Both the position numbers and the translations under genes were made by a program. Positions 7,243-16,788 of a DNA stretch of 64,000 nucleotides are shown piece by piece (position 1 is the first letter of the stretch; each line of letters begins with the position of its first letter). The notes beneath the pieces are model-generated. The model saw nothing but the letters and a program-made list of their open reading frames with translations. It did no database searches and was not told where the DNA came from. Source of the stretch: an uncultured Alphaproteobacteria bacterium. GTDB taxonomy: Bacteria > Pseudomonadota > Alphaproteobacteria > RF32 > CAG-239. Location: the NCBI GenBank assembly GCA_934271715.1, contig CAKQRZ010000008.1:1-64000 (forward strand). Direction: 5' to 3'.

Positions 7243-7866
7243 ATGAAAAAATTAAACAGCAATAACAAGTTTCGCGGAAATGGGAATACGATTTATTCTC
7301 TTAATTATAAATTTGACAGCGTAAGTTCGGCCGGAAAGCTGAGCGGCACCGCGCTGGATTTGATAAAAAAATATAACGAGCTGGCAAAAGAGGCGCATAA
7401 CAACGGCGACTATGTGCAAATGGAAGTTTTCCGCCAATATGCCGAACACTACCGTAAAATTGTGACGGAAATCAACGAGCGCAAGAACCAAAACCGTGAC
7501 GCTCAGCCGGCTCAGCAGACTGTGGGCAGCGGCGAAAATACCGAAAATAAAACCGAAGAGCCGGCAGAAAATAAACCGGCTGAAAATACAGATTTGGTAG
7601 AAACTGAAGCCGCTGCTCCGGCGCCAGATTCTGCTTCTGAAGCCGCTCCGGCAGCTGAACCGGAAGCTAAACCGGCAGAAAAGCCGAGAAGACGCCGCAG
7701 CTTTACCGTCATAGACGTAGCAGCTAAAGAAAACGCTGAAACTCCAAACGAATCAGATTCGGCAAAAGAAGAAGCTCCGTCCGAAGATGCAGCCGCCGAA
7801 AAACCGCGCCGCCGCATTTTAACCCGCCGCCGCACCGTTAAACAGCCTGAAAAAGAGGCTGAATAA
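7243..7866 (+). CDS. DUF4167 domain protein
   Basis: The first ~90 residues (KLNSNNKFRGNGNTIYSLNYKFDS, then a helix with AQLSGTALDLIKKY-like and QMEVFRQYAEHYRKI parts) match the DUF4167 family found next to prmC in Alphaproteobacteria. The rest is low complexity: Glu/Pro/Ala-rich, then two Arg clusters (KPRRRRSF, KPRRRILTRRRT) that look able to bind RNA or nucleic acid. I chose the ATG at 7243. A TTG at 7228 has a better-spaced GAGG and would add five residues. The molecular function is not established. Confidence 0.75.
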   Translation: MKKLNSNNKFRGNGNTIYSLNYKFDSVSSAGKLSGTALDLIKKYNELAKEAHNNGDYVQMEVFRQYAEHYRKIVTEINERKNQNRDAQPAQQTVGSGENTENKTEEPAENKPAENTDLVETEAAAPAPDSASEAAPAAEPEAKPAEKPRRRRSFTVIDVAAKENAETPNESDSAKEEAPSEDAAAEKPRRRILTRRRTVKQPEKEAE

Positions 7867-7867
7867 A

Positions 7868-8296
7868 ATGGATAAGCTGACACAGGCTTACGGCATAGCG
7901 CAGAATGCCGATGTTTCTACCCCAAAAGACAGCGTGGTGCTGTATAGTATCAGCTATCTGCCGACGCGGGAAAATAAAAATCTTGCCATGGCTTACCTGC
8001 AGAGTCATCCGGAATGCCGGACTTTGGACGACACGCCCTGCGGCAAAGAGCTTATTGCCTTGGGTCTGGAAACCGGCAGCGGCTGTCCGGATACGGAAAT
8101 CTTAAAAGTTTGGGCGCTGGCCTCGGCTCGCTTTATTGCTGCGGCGTCCGGAAATGTGACAGCTTTTGTGAAAAATGCCGACCCACGCAGCACTTTTGTT
8201 TCAATTGAGCTGCCGCATATTTTGCAAAATGACAAAATTCAGCTCATCAACGGACAGGATAAACACCTGTTTGCCAAGCAGTTTAATCTTTCTTAA
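7868..8296 (+). CDS. Conserved hypothetical protein, 142 residues
   Basis: A soluble protein with no recognisable signal peptide or membrane segment. It contains TPCGKELIALGLETGSGC and an alanine-rich helix (ALASARFIAAASG). I do not recognise a family. It begins one nt after the DUF4167 stop, so the two are likely translated together, and a terminator follows at once, making it the last gene of the asnS-rpoH-prmC run. Confidence 0.6.
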   Translation: MDKLTQAYGIAQNADVSTPKDSVVLYSISYLPTRENKNLAMAYLQSHPECRTLDDTPCGKELIALGLETGSGCPDTEILKVWALASARFIAAASGNVTAFVKNADPRSTFVSIELPHILQNDKIQLINGQDKHLFAKQFNLS

Positions 8297-8300
8297 CAAC

Positions 8301-8326
8301 AAAATCGCCGATAATGGCGATTTTGC
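8301..8326 (+). terminator. Terminator ending the prmC-DUF4167 run
   Basis: AAAATCGCC and GGCGATTTT form a 9-bp stem with a short GATAAT-type loop, followed by T-containing sequence. The stem is symmetric and may serve the convergent gene as well. Confidence 0.6.
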
Positions 8327-8354
8327 AAATTATGGAAAAAATTTATATCCAGCA

Positions 8355-8744
8355 CTAATTTGCTGATTTATTGACGGCGGTCGGAGTATTTGCCGGCACA
8401 AACTGCACTTCTTCAGCTTCTAAAGATGTGACGTTGCCTTCTTGATCCACGGTGGCGGTAATCAAAACTTCGGCTTCCGGAGTGATGGTGTTGCCCTGCA
8501 CCAAATCTTCGTCAATTTCAATATTTACCGTGCCGCTGTCATCTTTGACCAGATAATTCTCATCACCCAAACTTTGTACAATCACGCCTTGAATCACAAC
8601 TTCGGTGTCATCTGGCATAGCTTTGACATCAGAAATTTTGCTAACCGGTTTGGTTGTGGTTTTTGCAGTATTTGCCGCCATTGCATTGCTGCTCAGCAAA
8701 GCCAATCCGCAAATTGCCATTAGGTTTAAAAATGTATGTTTCAT
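8355..8744 (-). CDS. Periplasmic OB-fold protein (YgiW/YdeI BOF family)
   Basis: A 129-residue secreted protein with signal peptide MKHTFLNLMAICGLALLSSNAMA. The mature domain (ISDVKAMPDDTEVVIQGVIV, YLVKDDSGTVNIEIDEDL, AEVLITATVDQEG) is the bacterial OB-fold family PF04076, whose enterobacterial members YgiW and YdeI help stress tolerance in the periplasm. The C-terminal tail after EVQFV is short and polar. It is monocistronic with a Shine-Dalgarno GAGGAG before the ATG, and convergent with the prmC run. Confidence 0.8.
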   Translation of the reverse strand: MKHTFLNLMAICGLALLSSNAMAANTAKTTTKPVSKISDVKAMPDDTEVVIQGVIVQSLGDENYLVKDDSGTVNIEIDEDLVQGNTITPEAEVLITATVDQEGNVTSLEAEEVQFVPANTPTAVNKSAN

Positions 8745-8911
8745 ATTTTATCTCCTCTCATAAAACTTTACGCATCTAATATATAATTAAAACAACATTT
8801 TTCAACATAACAGTTATATTTGGTAATAAAATGTGAAGCGCGGAAAGCTAAAATTTACTTCTTTTTTATGATTTATCCACTACAATAAGAGCGAATTAAC
8901 AGGAGGACATT

Positions 8912-11518
8912 ATGGATAAAATTTTGAATGTTGATGAACAAAAAGAACAAGAATATATTGGCGGATTGATAAAAAAAGTCAGCGCCGCTCAAAAGGAATT
9001 TGCAACTTTTACACAAGAACAAGTTGATGAAATTTTTCGCCGCGTGGCTTTAAAAGCCAGCTCAATGCGTATTCCGCTTGCTAAAATGGCTGTGGAAGAA
9101 ACAGGTATGGGCGTGGCCGAAGATAAGGTAATTAAAAATCACTTTGCTTCGGAATATATTTATAACAAATATAAAGACACTAAAACCTGCGGCATTATTG
9201 AAGAAGACAAAGAAAACGGTCTGATTAAATTTGCCGAACCAATCGGGGTTATTGCCGGCGTTATTCCGACCACAAACCCGACTTCTACTGTGATTTTCAA
9301 ATCCTTGATAGCCCTCAAGACCCGTAACGGCATAATTTTTTCGCCGCACCCGCGCGCTAAAAAATGCACGATTGAAACCGCAAAAATCATTTTGGAAGAA
9401 GCGGTAAAAGCCGGCGCACCTGAAGACATTATCGCTTGGATTGACGAGCCGAGCCTGCCGCGCACCCAATACCTTATGCAGCAGGCAGATTTGATTTTGG
9501 CGACAGGCGGTCCGGGCATGGTTAAATCCGCCTATTCTTCCGGCACTCCGGCTCTGGGCGTTGGTCCGGGCAACACTCCGGCGGTTATTGACGAATCTGC
9601 CGACATTCAAATGGCGGTAAGCTCGGTTTTGATGTCTAAAACTTTTGACAACGGCATGATTTGCGCTTCTGAACAGTCGGTTGTGGTTTGCGAAGCCGTT
9701 TATAATGAAGTTAAAGCAGAATTTGTAAAACGCGGCGCTTATATTTTGAACGCTAAAGAGCGCGAAAAAGTGGCGGCTACAATTTTGAAAGACGGACGTA
9801 TCAACGCCGATATCGTTGGTCAGCCGGCGGCGAAAATTGCCGCGATGGCCGGTGTTAAAGTTCCGGAAAATACTAAAGTTATTATCGGCGAAGTTTCTAA
9901 AATCGGAGCGGAAGAGCCGTTCTCTTACGAAAAACTTTCTCCGGTTTTGGCAATGTATAAAGCTAAAGATTTTGAAGACGCCATGGCAAAAGCTAAAGCT
10001 TTGGTGGAATTTGCCGGCTGCGGACACACTTCGGTTTTGTATACCAACGTGCGCAATGACGACCGTATCAAGCGTTACGGCGATGTTATGCCGACCGGGC
10101 GCGTAATGATTAACTGTCCGTCGGCGCAGGGCGCCATCGGCGATATTTATAACTTTAGACTGGCTCCGTCTTTGACTTTGGGTTGCGGCTCATGGGGCGG
10201 CAATTCGGTTAGTGAAAACGTGGGAGTAAAACATTTGATGAATATTAAGAGTGTGGCTAAACGTGAAGAAAATATGCTGTGGTTCAGAGTTCCGCCGAAA
10301 GTTTATTTCAAGCCGGGATGTCTGTCTTTTGCGCTGAAAGAGCTGAAAGGGCGCAAAAAAGCCTTTATCGTAACCGACAAGCCTTTGTTTGACTTGGGTT
10401 ACACCAAAAAATTGACCGATATTTTAGAGCCGCTTGGCATTCAGTATAAAATATTCAGCGATGTAAAGCCGGATCCGGATTTGTCGACCATTAACAAAGC
10501 CCGCGATATGGTTAACAGCTTTGAACCGGATATATTTATTGCGCTGGGCGGCGGCTCGCCGATTGACGCAACAAAAATTTTGTGGATTATGTACGAGCAT
10601 CCGGAACTTAAATTTGAAGATTTGGCACGTCGTTTTATGGATATCCGCAAACGTATTTTTGAATTTCCGCCAATGGGTCAAAAAGCCGAAATGGTGGCCG
10701 TGCCGACAACTTCGGGTACAGGTTCGGAAGTTACGCCGTTCTCTATTATTACCGATGACGCTACCGGCGTAAAATATGCTATTGCCGACTATGCTTTGAC
10801 CCCGACTATGGCGATTGTAGATACGGATTTAGTATTGACCATGCCGAAAGGCTTGTGCGCCGCTTCGGGTATTGACGTTATGACCCATGCGTTGGAATCC
10901 TATGTTTCCAGCATGGCGACAGACTACACACGCGGTTTGTCTATTGAATCCGGACGCTTGATTTATGAAAATCTGATTAAATCATACGAAACCGGCGACG
11001 CTGAAGCCCGTGAAAAAGTACACCATGCCGCCACGATTGCCGGTATGGCGTTTGCCAACGCCTTTTTGGGGGTTTGCCACTCTATGGCGCATAAACTGGG
11101 CGCGGCTTTCCATATTCCGCATGGTTTTGCCAACGCTTTGCTGATTTGTCAGGTAATTCGTTTCAACTCCAATGATTGCCCAACCAAACAGGCAACATTC
11201 CCGCAATATCGTTTTCCAAACACCAAAGCGGCGTATGCGGCGTTTGCCCGCGGTATTGGCCTAAAAGGCAAAACCGATGACGAAGCTATTGACAATTTGA
11301 TTAAAGCTTTAGAAGAAATGAAGCGTAAACTCAATATTCCGGCCTCTATCCGCGAATGGGGTATTAAAGAAGAAGATTGGGAAGAAGCAATGAAAACTCT
11401 GCCGGAATTGGCATTTGACGACCAATGCACGGTTTCTAATCCGCGTTATCCGCTGTTTAAGGAAATTGAGCAGATGTATCGTTATGCCTATGACGGCGTA
11501 ATTGATTTCAAACTATAA
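8912..11518 (+). CDS. adhE: Bifunctional acetaldehyde/alcohol dehydrogenase
   Basis: This 868-residue fusion reduces acetyl-CoA to acetaldehyde and then ethanol, regenerating NAD+ during fermentation. The N-terminal aldehyde dehydrogenase half carries the catalytic Cys in DNGMICASEQS (about residue 246). The C-terminal iron alcohol dehydrogenase half starts near residue 455 (KVYFKPGCLSFAL) and has GGGSPIDATK, GTGSEVTPFSII and the metal ligands in HALESYV, CHSMAHKLG and HGFANAL. Length and domain order match spirosome-forming AdhE. GGAGG seven nt before the ATG fixes the start. It is monocistronic with a strong terminator. Its presence points to anaerobic mixed fermentation. Confidence 0.96.
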   Translation: MDKILNVDEQKEQEYIGGLIKKVSAAQKEFATFTQEQVDEIFRRVALKASSMRIPLAKMAVEETGMGVAEDKVIKNHFASEYIYNKYKDTKTCGIIEEDKENGLIKFAEPIGVIAGVIPTTNPTSTVIFKSLIALKTRNGIIFSPHPRAKKCTIETAKIILEEAVKAGAPEDIIAWIDEPSLPRTQYLMQQADLILATGGPGMVKSAYSSGTPALGVGPGNTPAVIDESADIQMAVSSVLMSKTFDNGMICASEQSVVVCEAVYNEVKAEFVKRGAYILNAKEREKVAATILKDGRINADIVGQPAAKIAAMAGVKVPENTKVIIGEVSKIGAEEPFSYEKLSPVLAMYKAKDFEDAMAKAKALVEFAGCGHTSVLYTNVRNDDRIKRYGDVMPTGRVMINCPSAQGAIGDIYNFRLAPSLTLGCGSWGGNSVSENVGVKHLMNIKSVAKREENMLWFRVPPKVYFKPGCLSFALKELKGRKKAFIVTDKPLFDLGYTKKLTDILEPLGIQYKIFSDVKPDPDLSTINKARDMVNSFEPDIFIALGGGSPIDATKILWIMYEHPELKFEDLARRFMDIRKRIFEFPPMGQKAEMVAVPTTSGTGSEVTPFSIITDDATGVKYAIADYALTPTMAIVDTDLVLTMPKGLCAASGIDVMTHALESYVSSMATDYTRGLSIESGRLIYENLIKSYETGDAEAREKVHHAATIAGMAFANAFLGVCHSMAHKLGAAFHIPHGFANALLICQVIRFNSNDCPTKQATFPQYRFPNTKAAYAAFARGIGLKGKTDDEAIDNLIKALEEMKRKLNIPASIREWGIKEEDWEEAMKTLPELAFDDQCTVSNPRYPLFKEIEQMYRYAYDGVIDFKL

Positions 11519-11533
11519 TTGTTTTTTATAACA

Positions 11534-11573
11534 CGCAACACGGAGCAAAAAAATTTGCTCCGTGTTTTCTTTT
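11534..11573 (+). terminator. adhE terminator
   Basis: AACACGGAGCAAA and TTTGCTCCGTGTT form a 13-bp stem around an A-rich loop, followed by TTCTTTT. Confidence 0.85.
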
Positions 11574-11654
11574 ATCCTTTAACCGACAACCTAGCCTAAA
11601 GTTTATATTAAGCTTGCTGATTTATATTTTCCGCCGCCGGATTTTGGCAAAAGA

Positions 11655-11693
11655 AATCCCCGCCGAGAGGGGCTCCGCGGGGATTTTTTTTTA
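11655..11693 (-). terminator. Bidirectional terminator downstream of the large pilin/adhesin gene
   Basis: AATCCCCGC pairs with GCGGGGATT around a GC-rich loop. There is a T8 run on the plus side and TTTCTTTT on the minus side. Confidence 0.7.
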
Positions 11694-11758
11694 CTGAGTA
11701 TTAAAGGAAGTTGTATTTTTATGAGATCAATACTCAGTATTCTCCAGACAAGTATGCT

Positions 11759-14700
11759 TTACCACATATCATCATAATTCATATTTGGATCATTAAGACG
11801 CTCTTTATATCCAGGTCCAGATTTTTTCTTATAATCTGTTGGCAAACCTGTCATTGTTTGCATATAATCATATGTATCAACATAGTTTCCATAACCTGAC
11901 ATGAAATCTCCTGTCACAGTATTTGTACGGTCAAAGTAGCAGTAAACTGTAGCATATCCCTCCAAAGTACCGCGCGCCACCGGAAACAGATTCCAATAAA
12001 CGTCTTTTTTACTATCTTTAAGAACGGTATTTGTGGTATTGTCTATAAATCCTTGGTATTGCGCCCCAGGGTACAAAAAGCCCATTATTGCCGCCCAACC
12101 TTGAACATAGCTTAAATGTTTCCTATCATCTGGATTACACTTATCTTTATCTACACACAACAATCTTACCATAGATTTCAACCAAGTACTTTGTTGGAAA
12201 ACTAATGGTGTTGCCAGCTGTGATGACTTTGTTGCCGAGCTTGATGCTGTCAAGACATATTTTGTAGTTTGACCTGTTACACTTCCATTTGTATCTCCAA
12301 CAGTACTTTTTATATCAACCAAATTATAGGTTGGTTCACTATCAGGCTTTGCCTGTTCTGTACTTGGCGTATACGGAGCCACATAATATGTTGAATCATA
12401 TTTAGCTTTTGATTTATGTAAAGAACCTGCTTGAGCTACTTGGAAACCCGCCGGATTCAGCGTGATTACACGGCCATACCCAGGAGGACATTGCGGAGCC
12501 GGAACTGCACCCAACAACGGCGAAGCCCAAGCATCTTCATTCCCCAGATTTACATCTGCTTCACTACTAGCTTTACCAGTTACATCTGAATAAGTTTTAA
12601 TACTATCCAAACTACCTACAGCACTCTCCAAAATAGTATTATTAACAACATAAATACCTTTGTTGATAAAGTCCGGCAGCACATCGCTCAGGCGGGCGCC
12701 GCCGCGGGTCGTCAGCTTAATATCGTGCATAACCGAAGTATAAGCTGGATTTACCATGTATGTATCATATCGGTGAGAACCTTCTGGAGAACTTACCAAT
12801 TCTGTAAATTGTCCGTTTGAACCATTTGTTGGTATATTATTTGCTACCAAACGAGATGCAGCAATAATACCTTTACCTTCAAAAGCATTCAATTGCGTTC
12901 TATCTAATGCAACATTTTCTCCATGTACTTCTACATAACCTTTGCGGATATATACAGTACCGGCATCACTCTCGCTATTATGGTTGTTTGTAGGTGTTGC
13001 CCCCTCTTCAATAGTTACAACTTTTTTATTTGCATCGCTTTTAATAAAGCTTGTGTCACTCTGCGTATTATTTCGCAAAGCAATAATATTTACACCTGCA
13101 TTAGTATTCATGGCGCCGACATTGACAAACTCTACAGAAGTATCTTCTCTTGAACCAACTGTTAAGCTTTTATCTGCCAGCTTTGCCTGTATACTGTCAT
13201 TCCGCAGCACAAGAGTATTGTTAGGTAAATTAACCTTTGTATTATCATCTGTAGGAATTTGACTACCAGCTTGAATTAAAGTATTTGTACCGCTGATTCG
13301 CATATCTGAATTAGCCCGAATACGCGTTACATCAGCTTGAATATTCATACTGCTGTTAACAGCAGAACCGGCATCATCTTGTCCAGTATTATTTAAGACA
13401 ATTTTCCCTGAGTGAGCTGAAGTCTCTCTTCCGCGCGGATCAGACACAGATTTTACATTTTTATCAACACTCAAAGCAATTTGGTCTTTGTTTATATTGA
13501 TACGTGTGCCGGAACTTTCTGTTCCATCTCCAATAGTTCGGCCTATCGGATTTGCAATTAACACACCGTTTGCATCTACTGTCATCCATTTATTAGCATC
13601 ATCAATCTTGCTGGAACCGACAGACAGAGAAGCCGCGCGAATTTTTTGAGTGTCCAGCTGCCCGGCAGCTACCAAGCCCTCAAACTTGGCATTAGCTCCG
13701 ACTCTCATCGGGAAAGTAGGTGATGTGTTATAAGATAAGGTAGGTACATTACCACCGCTTTCCAATTGCTTATAACCGGAATTTAACATAACGATTCTAT
13801 CATTATCCGCTTTGTTATCTCCAGCATAACCGGAAGCAGCCAAAATATCATCACTCAGCAAATTAACTTTTCCAACGTGATCACCATCTTTAGGCTGAGC
13901 TTCAATAATATGCTTACCGTTGCTCAGAGTACCGATAGTAACATTATTCCAGTTGCCCAAGCTGTTAGCTAAGGCTACATTCTTATCATTTTCCAATGCA
14001 CCTCTAATTCTGGTATTGCCGGTTTCTTTATCCATTTCAACCCGGAAGTTGCCATCTTCCATGTTACCATAACCTAACTTAGTATCTGTAACATAAAATT
14101 GTGTTTGAGCAGCCTGCAATGTACCAATGGTTTTTGTATTGCCGGTATCTTTATCAATTTCAAATCTAAAGTTATCGTCTAGCTGTCCGTAACCTAACTT
14201 TTGATCATCAACATAAAATTGCGATTGAGCAGCTTTTAAATGCCCTTGGATAAATGCGCTAGGATTGCCGGTCATTCCATTTGAATCTGTACCTCTAATA
14301 TATAAACCATACCCCGGCAAATCACTAGAATCATCTTGATTAGCTTTTTCGCCGCCGACAATCAAGCTTTTAATATTGCGGATGCTGTAAAGTTTCTCTT
14401 GAACCTTATTAGGTGATTCATTTTTATAAACATCATCGTCAGATTTATTTATACCCATATACAAATCTGTACGCATGGTATTTTTCCACAAGGTAGATGT
14501 GTCGTTCGGATCATCGCGGCCGCGCTGCAGATATTTATCCATATCAATTTCGTTGCCGGTTGCCGCGTTAATCGTATCTGCCGAAGCTGTCACAATAGAA
14601 TACTCATTAGCTCCGGAACCGCTGGTCGGGAACACTTTATTAAAAGCCTCGCCCTCAAGTTTCCAGATACCGCCGATACCGCGCGCCTTGCCGCTCTCGG

Positions 14701-15181
14701 TCACATAGCCGCCGCTGGCGCCAACCAGCGAGGCAATACGCGATGTCCGCTCTTGACCGATACCGTTATCGGCGTTCGCCTTGGCCGGAAACAGCGCAAA
14801 AGTCGTCAGGTTGTTGTCGTTTTTGGCAATGGCAAGTTCCGGAAAATCGTAGTTATACAGCGCCTTATTCATATTAAACCCATACGGCAGATATGGTTCA
14901 ATCTGCGCTCGGGTAATCGGGCGGTATTTGTTCGCATCGCCCTCGGCTTTGTTCATATCCGAAATAATGGTGGAATAGTTGGCGCCCACATAGTCGTTTG
15001 CCGCATTCATGATGGTGCGGATGGTGGTGGCGGAGTTGATATCTTCCACTTCCATAGTGCGTTCGGCCGACTTTTTATACATTGTCGGCGTTACAACGGC
15101 GATTAACCCCAGCATGGCAAGGGCTTCAATCATCAAGCCGCCTTGCTGCATGATAGTTTTTTTATTGTTACGGCGTTTCAT
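11759..15181 (-). CDS. Giant pilin/adhesin-like protein (PilV-like architecture)
   Basis: A 1140-residue protein. It starts with MKRRNNKKTIMQQGG and a prepilin-type helix (LMIEALAMLGLIAVVTPTMY), Glu at position 5 after the Gly. A pilin-like domain follows (to about residue 200), and then a long beta-rich region. Near residues 310-400 there are repeats with AAQSQFYVDDQKLGYG and AAQTQFYVTDTKLGYG. The middle reads like tail-fibre or collagen-like trimeric adhesins, and a cysteine-containing C-terminal domain begins at CPPGYGRVITLNPAGF (about 910). This resembles the minor pilin PilV, whose C-terminus binds recipient cells. It is followed on the same strand by nothing but a terminator. The gene for its likely partner lies 22 nt upstream. 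The role as pilus-tip adhesin is inferred. Confidence 0.65.
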   Translation of the reverse strand: MKRRNNKKTIMQQGGLMIEALAMLGLIAVVTPTMYKKSAERTMEVEDINSATTIRTIMNAANDYVGANYSTIISDMNKAEGDANKYRPITRAQIEPYLPYGFNMNKALYNYDFPELAIAKNDNNLTTFALFPAKANADNGIGQERTSRIASLVGASGGYVTESGKARGIGGIWKLEGEAFNKVFPTSGSGANEYSIVTASADTINAATGNEIDMDKYLQRGRDDPNDTSTLWKNTMRTDLYMGINKSDDDVYKNESPNKVQEKLYSIRNIKSLIVGGEKANQDDSSDLPGYGLYIRGTDSNGMTGNPSAFIQGHLKAAQSQFYVDDQKLGYGQLDDNFRFEIDKDTGNTKTIGTLQAAQTQFYVTDTKLGYGNMEDGNFRVEMDKETGNTRIRGALENDKNVALANSLGNWNNVTIGTLSNGKHIIEAQPKDGDHVGKVNLLSDDILAASGYAGDNKADNDRIVMLNSGYKQLESGGNVPTLSYNTSPTFPMRVGANAKFEGLVAAGQLDTQKIRAASLSVGSSKIDDANKWMTVDANGVLIANPIGRTIGDGTESSGTRININKDQIALSVDKNVKSVSDPRGRETSAHSGKIVLNNTGQDDAGSAVNSSMNIQADVTRIRANSDMRISGTNTLIQAGSQIPTDDNTKVNLPNNTLVLRNDSIQAKLADKSLTVGSREDTSVEFVNVGAMNTNAGVNIIALRNNTQSDTSFIKSDANKKVVTIEEGATPTNNHNSESDAGTVYIRKGYVEVHGENVALDRTQLNAFEGKGIIAASRLVANNIPTNGSNGQFTELVSSPEGSHRYDTYMVNPAYTSVMHDIKLTTRGGARLSDVLPDFINKGIYVVNNTILESAVGSLDSIKTYSDVTGKASSEADVNLGNEDAWASPLLGAVPAPQCPPGYGRVITLNPAGFQVAQAGSLHKSKAKYDSTYYVAPYTPSTEQAKPDSEPTYNLVDIKSTVGDTNGSVTGQTTKYVLTASSSATKSSQLATPLVFQQSTWLKSMVRLLCVDKDKCNPDDRKHLSYVQGWAAIMGFLYPGAQYQGFIDNTTNTVLKDSKKDVYWNLFPVARGTLEGYATVYCYFDRTNTVTGDFMSGYGNYVDTYDYMQTMTGLPTDYKKKSGPGYKERLNDPNMNYDDMW

Positions 15182-15203
15182 CTGCGTTCTCCTTATAAAA
15201 AGT

Positions 15204-16019
15204 CTAATTACTGCGGTTCAGAGTCTTGCAATGCAGTCCGACGTCTGAAGTGCGGTAGCGGTCTATGGCAAACAGGCACGGCGTTCCGACCTGACATTGC
15301 TCCTTAAATTTTACGGACGGGGTATAAGTCGCGGCAAAAAAGGCACTCGGGAAATTAAATTTTATGTATTTTGCCACAGATTTATTACCCTCTTTTTCAT
15401 AGGCAGTCTGTATAGCCGTGCGCCCCACCAGATGACAGGTGGAATTGTCGCACCACAGCCAGCCCATATTTTTCACTCCCGAAAGCTCTTTCGCCAAAAA
15501 GTTGGTAAAGCTCGGCAGCGGAGCGGCAACTTCTATCGGCGTATCGCCCTCGTTCATTGTTACTTTGGTTTTGGTTTTAGAAACCCAGCGTTCCGGTATT
15601 TTAGCAAAAGACACGGCATAGCGGTCGCGGCTGTTGCGGCATGGCTTTATATTTGCCGCAGCGTCCTCGCCGATACTGCGGTCAAAGCAGTATATAGCAT
15701 GAAAATTGCTGGTAACGTTGTCGCTGATATCATACCCCACCGGCAAGTTTTTTTCCATAGTCGTATAGCTGCCGGTGCAGGCGCTTTCATCGCTGGAGCC
15801 AAACTCGCACAGCCGCGGCTGGTCAAAGTTGGTGCTGCTATGCTGATACAGCATCTGGCATTCCGTGCCGCGGAAAAAAGCCAGATGTTCAGCCCTAAAG
15901 CGGTTGATTACTGTAGAGGCTTTAATTTCGGTAAACACGCTGGATTTATCCTCACGCGGAGACGTGTTGAAAAAACTCAACGCCACCATGATTGTTGCTA
16001 ATAAAATCCAAATGTACAT
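15204..16019 (-). CDS. Membrane-anchored protein upstream of the giant pilin-like gene
   Basis: A 271-residue protein with one N-terminal membrane segment (MYIWILLATIMVALSFFNTS) that could be a signal anchor. The rest is exported and contains eight or more cysteines, including pairs in YCFDRS, CRNSRD, LWCDNSTCHLV and EQCQVGTPC, which suggests disulphides in the periplasm. It is not a recognisable pilin because it lacks the Gly/Glu cleavage motif. It is the first gene of a two-gene operon with the giant pilin-like gene, so an assembly or minor subunit role is plausible. I do not recognise a family. Confidence 0.6.
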   Translation of the reverse strand: MYIWILLATIMVALSFFNTSPREDKSSVFTEIKASTVINRFRAEHLAFFRGTECQMLYQHSSTNFDQPRLCEFGSSDESACTGSYTTMEKNLPVGYDISDNVTSNFHAIYCFDRSIGEDAAANIKPCRNSRDRYAVSFAKIPERWVSKTKTKVTMNEGDTPIEVAAPLPSFTNFLAKELSGVKNMGWLWCDNSTCHLVGRTAIQTAYEKEGNKSVAKYIKFNFPSAFFAATYTPSVKFKEQCQVGTPCLFAIDRYRTSDVGLHCKTLNRSN

Positions 16020-16161
16020 AACATTACCTCTAAATTGCTATAATTCTTAATTGTAAGATACCACAAAAAAAAGCGCACTACCAGCATATTTTAGCAATGT
16101 GCGCGATTCTTCACATTTCTGTAACAATTTATAGCAGAAATGCAGTAAATTTTTAGTTAAA

Positions 16162-16560
16162 CTATATCTTTAGCCCGCTTAATGCCTCTATAATCGGCTG
16201 GTCGGCCGGCGCAAAGTCATATTTTGCCAGCTCGTCCGCCCGCACCCATTTATATTGCTCATGCTCGTACAAGGCCGGAATATCCTCGCTTTGGCAGCTG
16301 GCGAAGTAACAATGCAGCTCCACTCGCCCAAAATCATAGTCAAAAGCCGAATCCATAAAATGCTTGCCCACCGTGATTGGCAGACGCATTTCTTCCATAA
16401 GCTCGCGCGCCAGGCATTGCTCATAGGTTTCGCCCTGCTCCAGCTTGCCGCCCGGAAATTCCCATTTATATTCCATATCTTTGCCGTGCTTGCGCTGGGC
16501 AATCAAAATTTCTCCGCTGCATTCAATAATGCCCGCCGCTACTTTTATGATTTTCTGCAT
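16162..16560 (-). CDS. mutT: MutT-type NUDIX hydrolase
   Basis: A 132-residue NUDIX enzyme, probably an 8-oxo-dGTP diphosphatase that cleans the nucleotide pool. The NUDIX box is GGKLEQGETYEQCLARELMEEM (about residues 36-58, matching Gx5Ex7REUxEE). The preceding KWEFPGGK is typical of MutT. The C-terminal part (LHCYFASC, EHEQYKWV) also fits. AAGGAGATAAT sits before the ATG. The gene is alone, next to a small-RNA locus. Substrate identity is inferred from family. Confidence 0.85.
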   Translation of the reverse strand: MQKIIKVAAGIIECSGEILIAQRKHGKDMEYKWEFPGGKLEQGETYEQCLARELMEEMRLPITVGKHFMDSAFDYDFGRVELHCYFASCQSEDIPALYEHEQYKWVRADELAKYDFAPADQPIIEALSGLKI

Positions 16561-16629
16561 ATTATCTCCTTATTGCCGTATTGCTTGTTTTGCCGGAGCG
16601 GCGGAATTCCTCCCGCCGTCCTTGCAAAA

Positions 16630-16695
16630 CTATCGTTTGATAGAAATGTAAATTCGGAATTTCCGAATAACAATAATTAACTTAATTATCGTCAT
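16630..16695 (-). CDS. Tiny peptide of a candidate type I toxin-antitoxin locus (locus 2)
   Basis: A 21-residue peptide beginning MTIIKLIIVIRK and ending ISIKR, hydrophobic then basic. GGGGAGG lies eight nt before the ATG, a very strong ribosome-binding site. The leader carries GCGGTTTTTCAC, also present before the tiny ORF at 17917. A divergent small RNA starts about 95 nt away. Size, hydrophobicity and arrangement match type I toxins that act on the inner membrane, but no toxicity is shown. It differs in sequence from the two closely related peptides at 17917 and 26393. Confidence 0.5.
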   Translation of the reverse strand: MTIIKLIIVIRKFRIYISIKR

Positions 16696-16753
16696 TTTTT
16701 TACCTCCCCAGATGTTGGAAAGGTGAAAAACCGCACCTATATTGATAAAAGTC

Positions 16754-16782
16754 TTGACTTTTATACAAAAATAGGCTATCTT
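16754..16782 (+). promoter_or_regulatory. Promoter of sRNA at toxin-like locus 2
   Basis: TTGACT (16754-16759) and TATCTT (16777-16782) have 17-nt spacing. They point away from the tiny ORF. Confidence 0.65.
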
Positions 16783-16788
16783 TAACCT

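Noticed and set aside
9062..10027. 321-codon minus-strand ORF inside adhE
   Set aside because: Shadow of adhE, which has full domain support on the plus strand.
11759..15181. Shufflon with recombination sites in the PilV-like gene
   Set aside because: I looked for repeated inverted 19-nt type sites and a recombinase nearby and saw none; only in-frame protein repeats.
15297..16001. 234-codon plus-strand ORF opposite the gene at 15204
   Set aside because: Shadow frame; the minus-strand gene has a membrane anchor, a ribosome-binding site and an operon partner.
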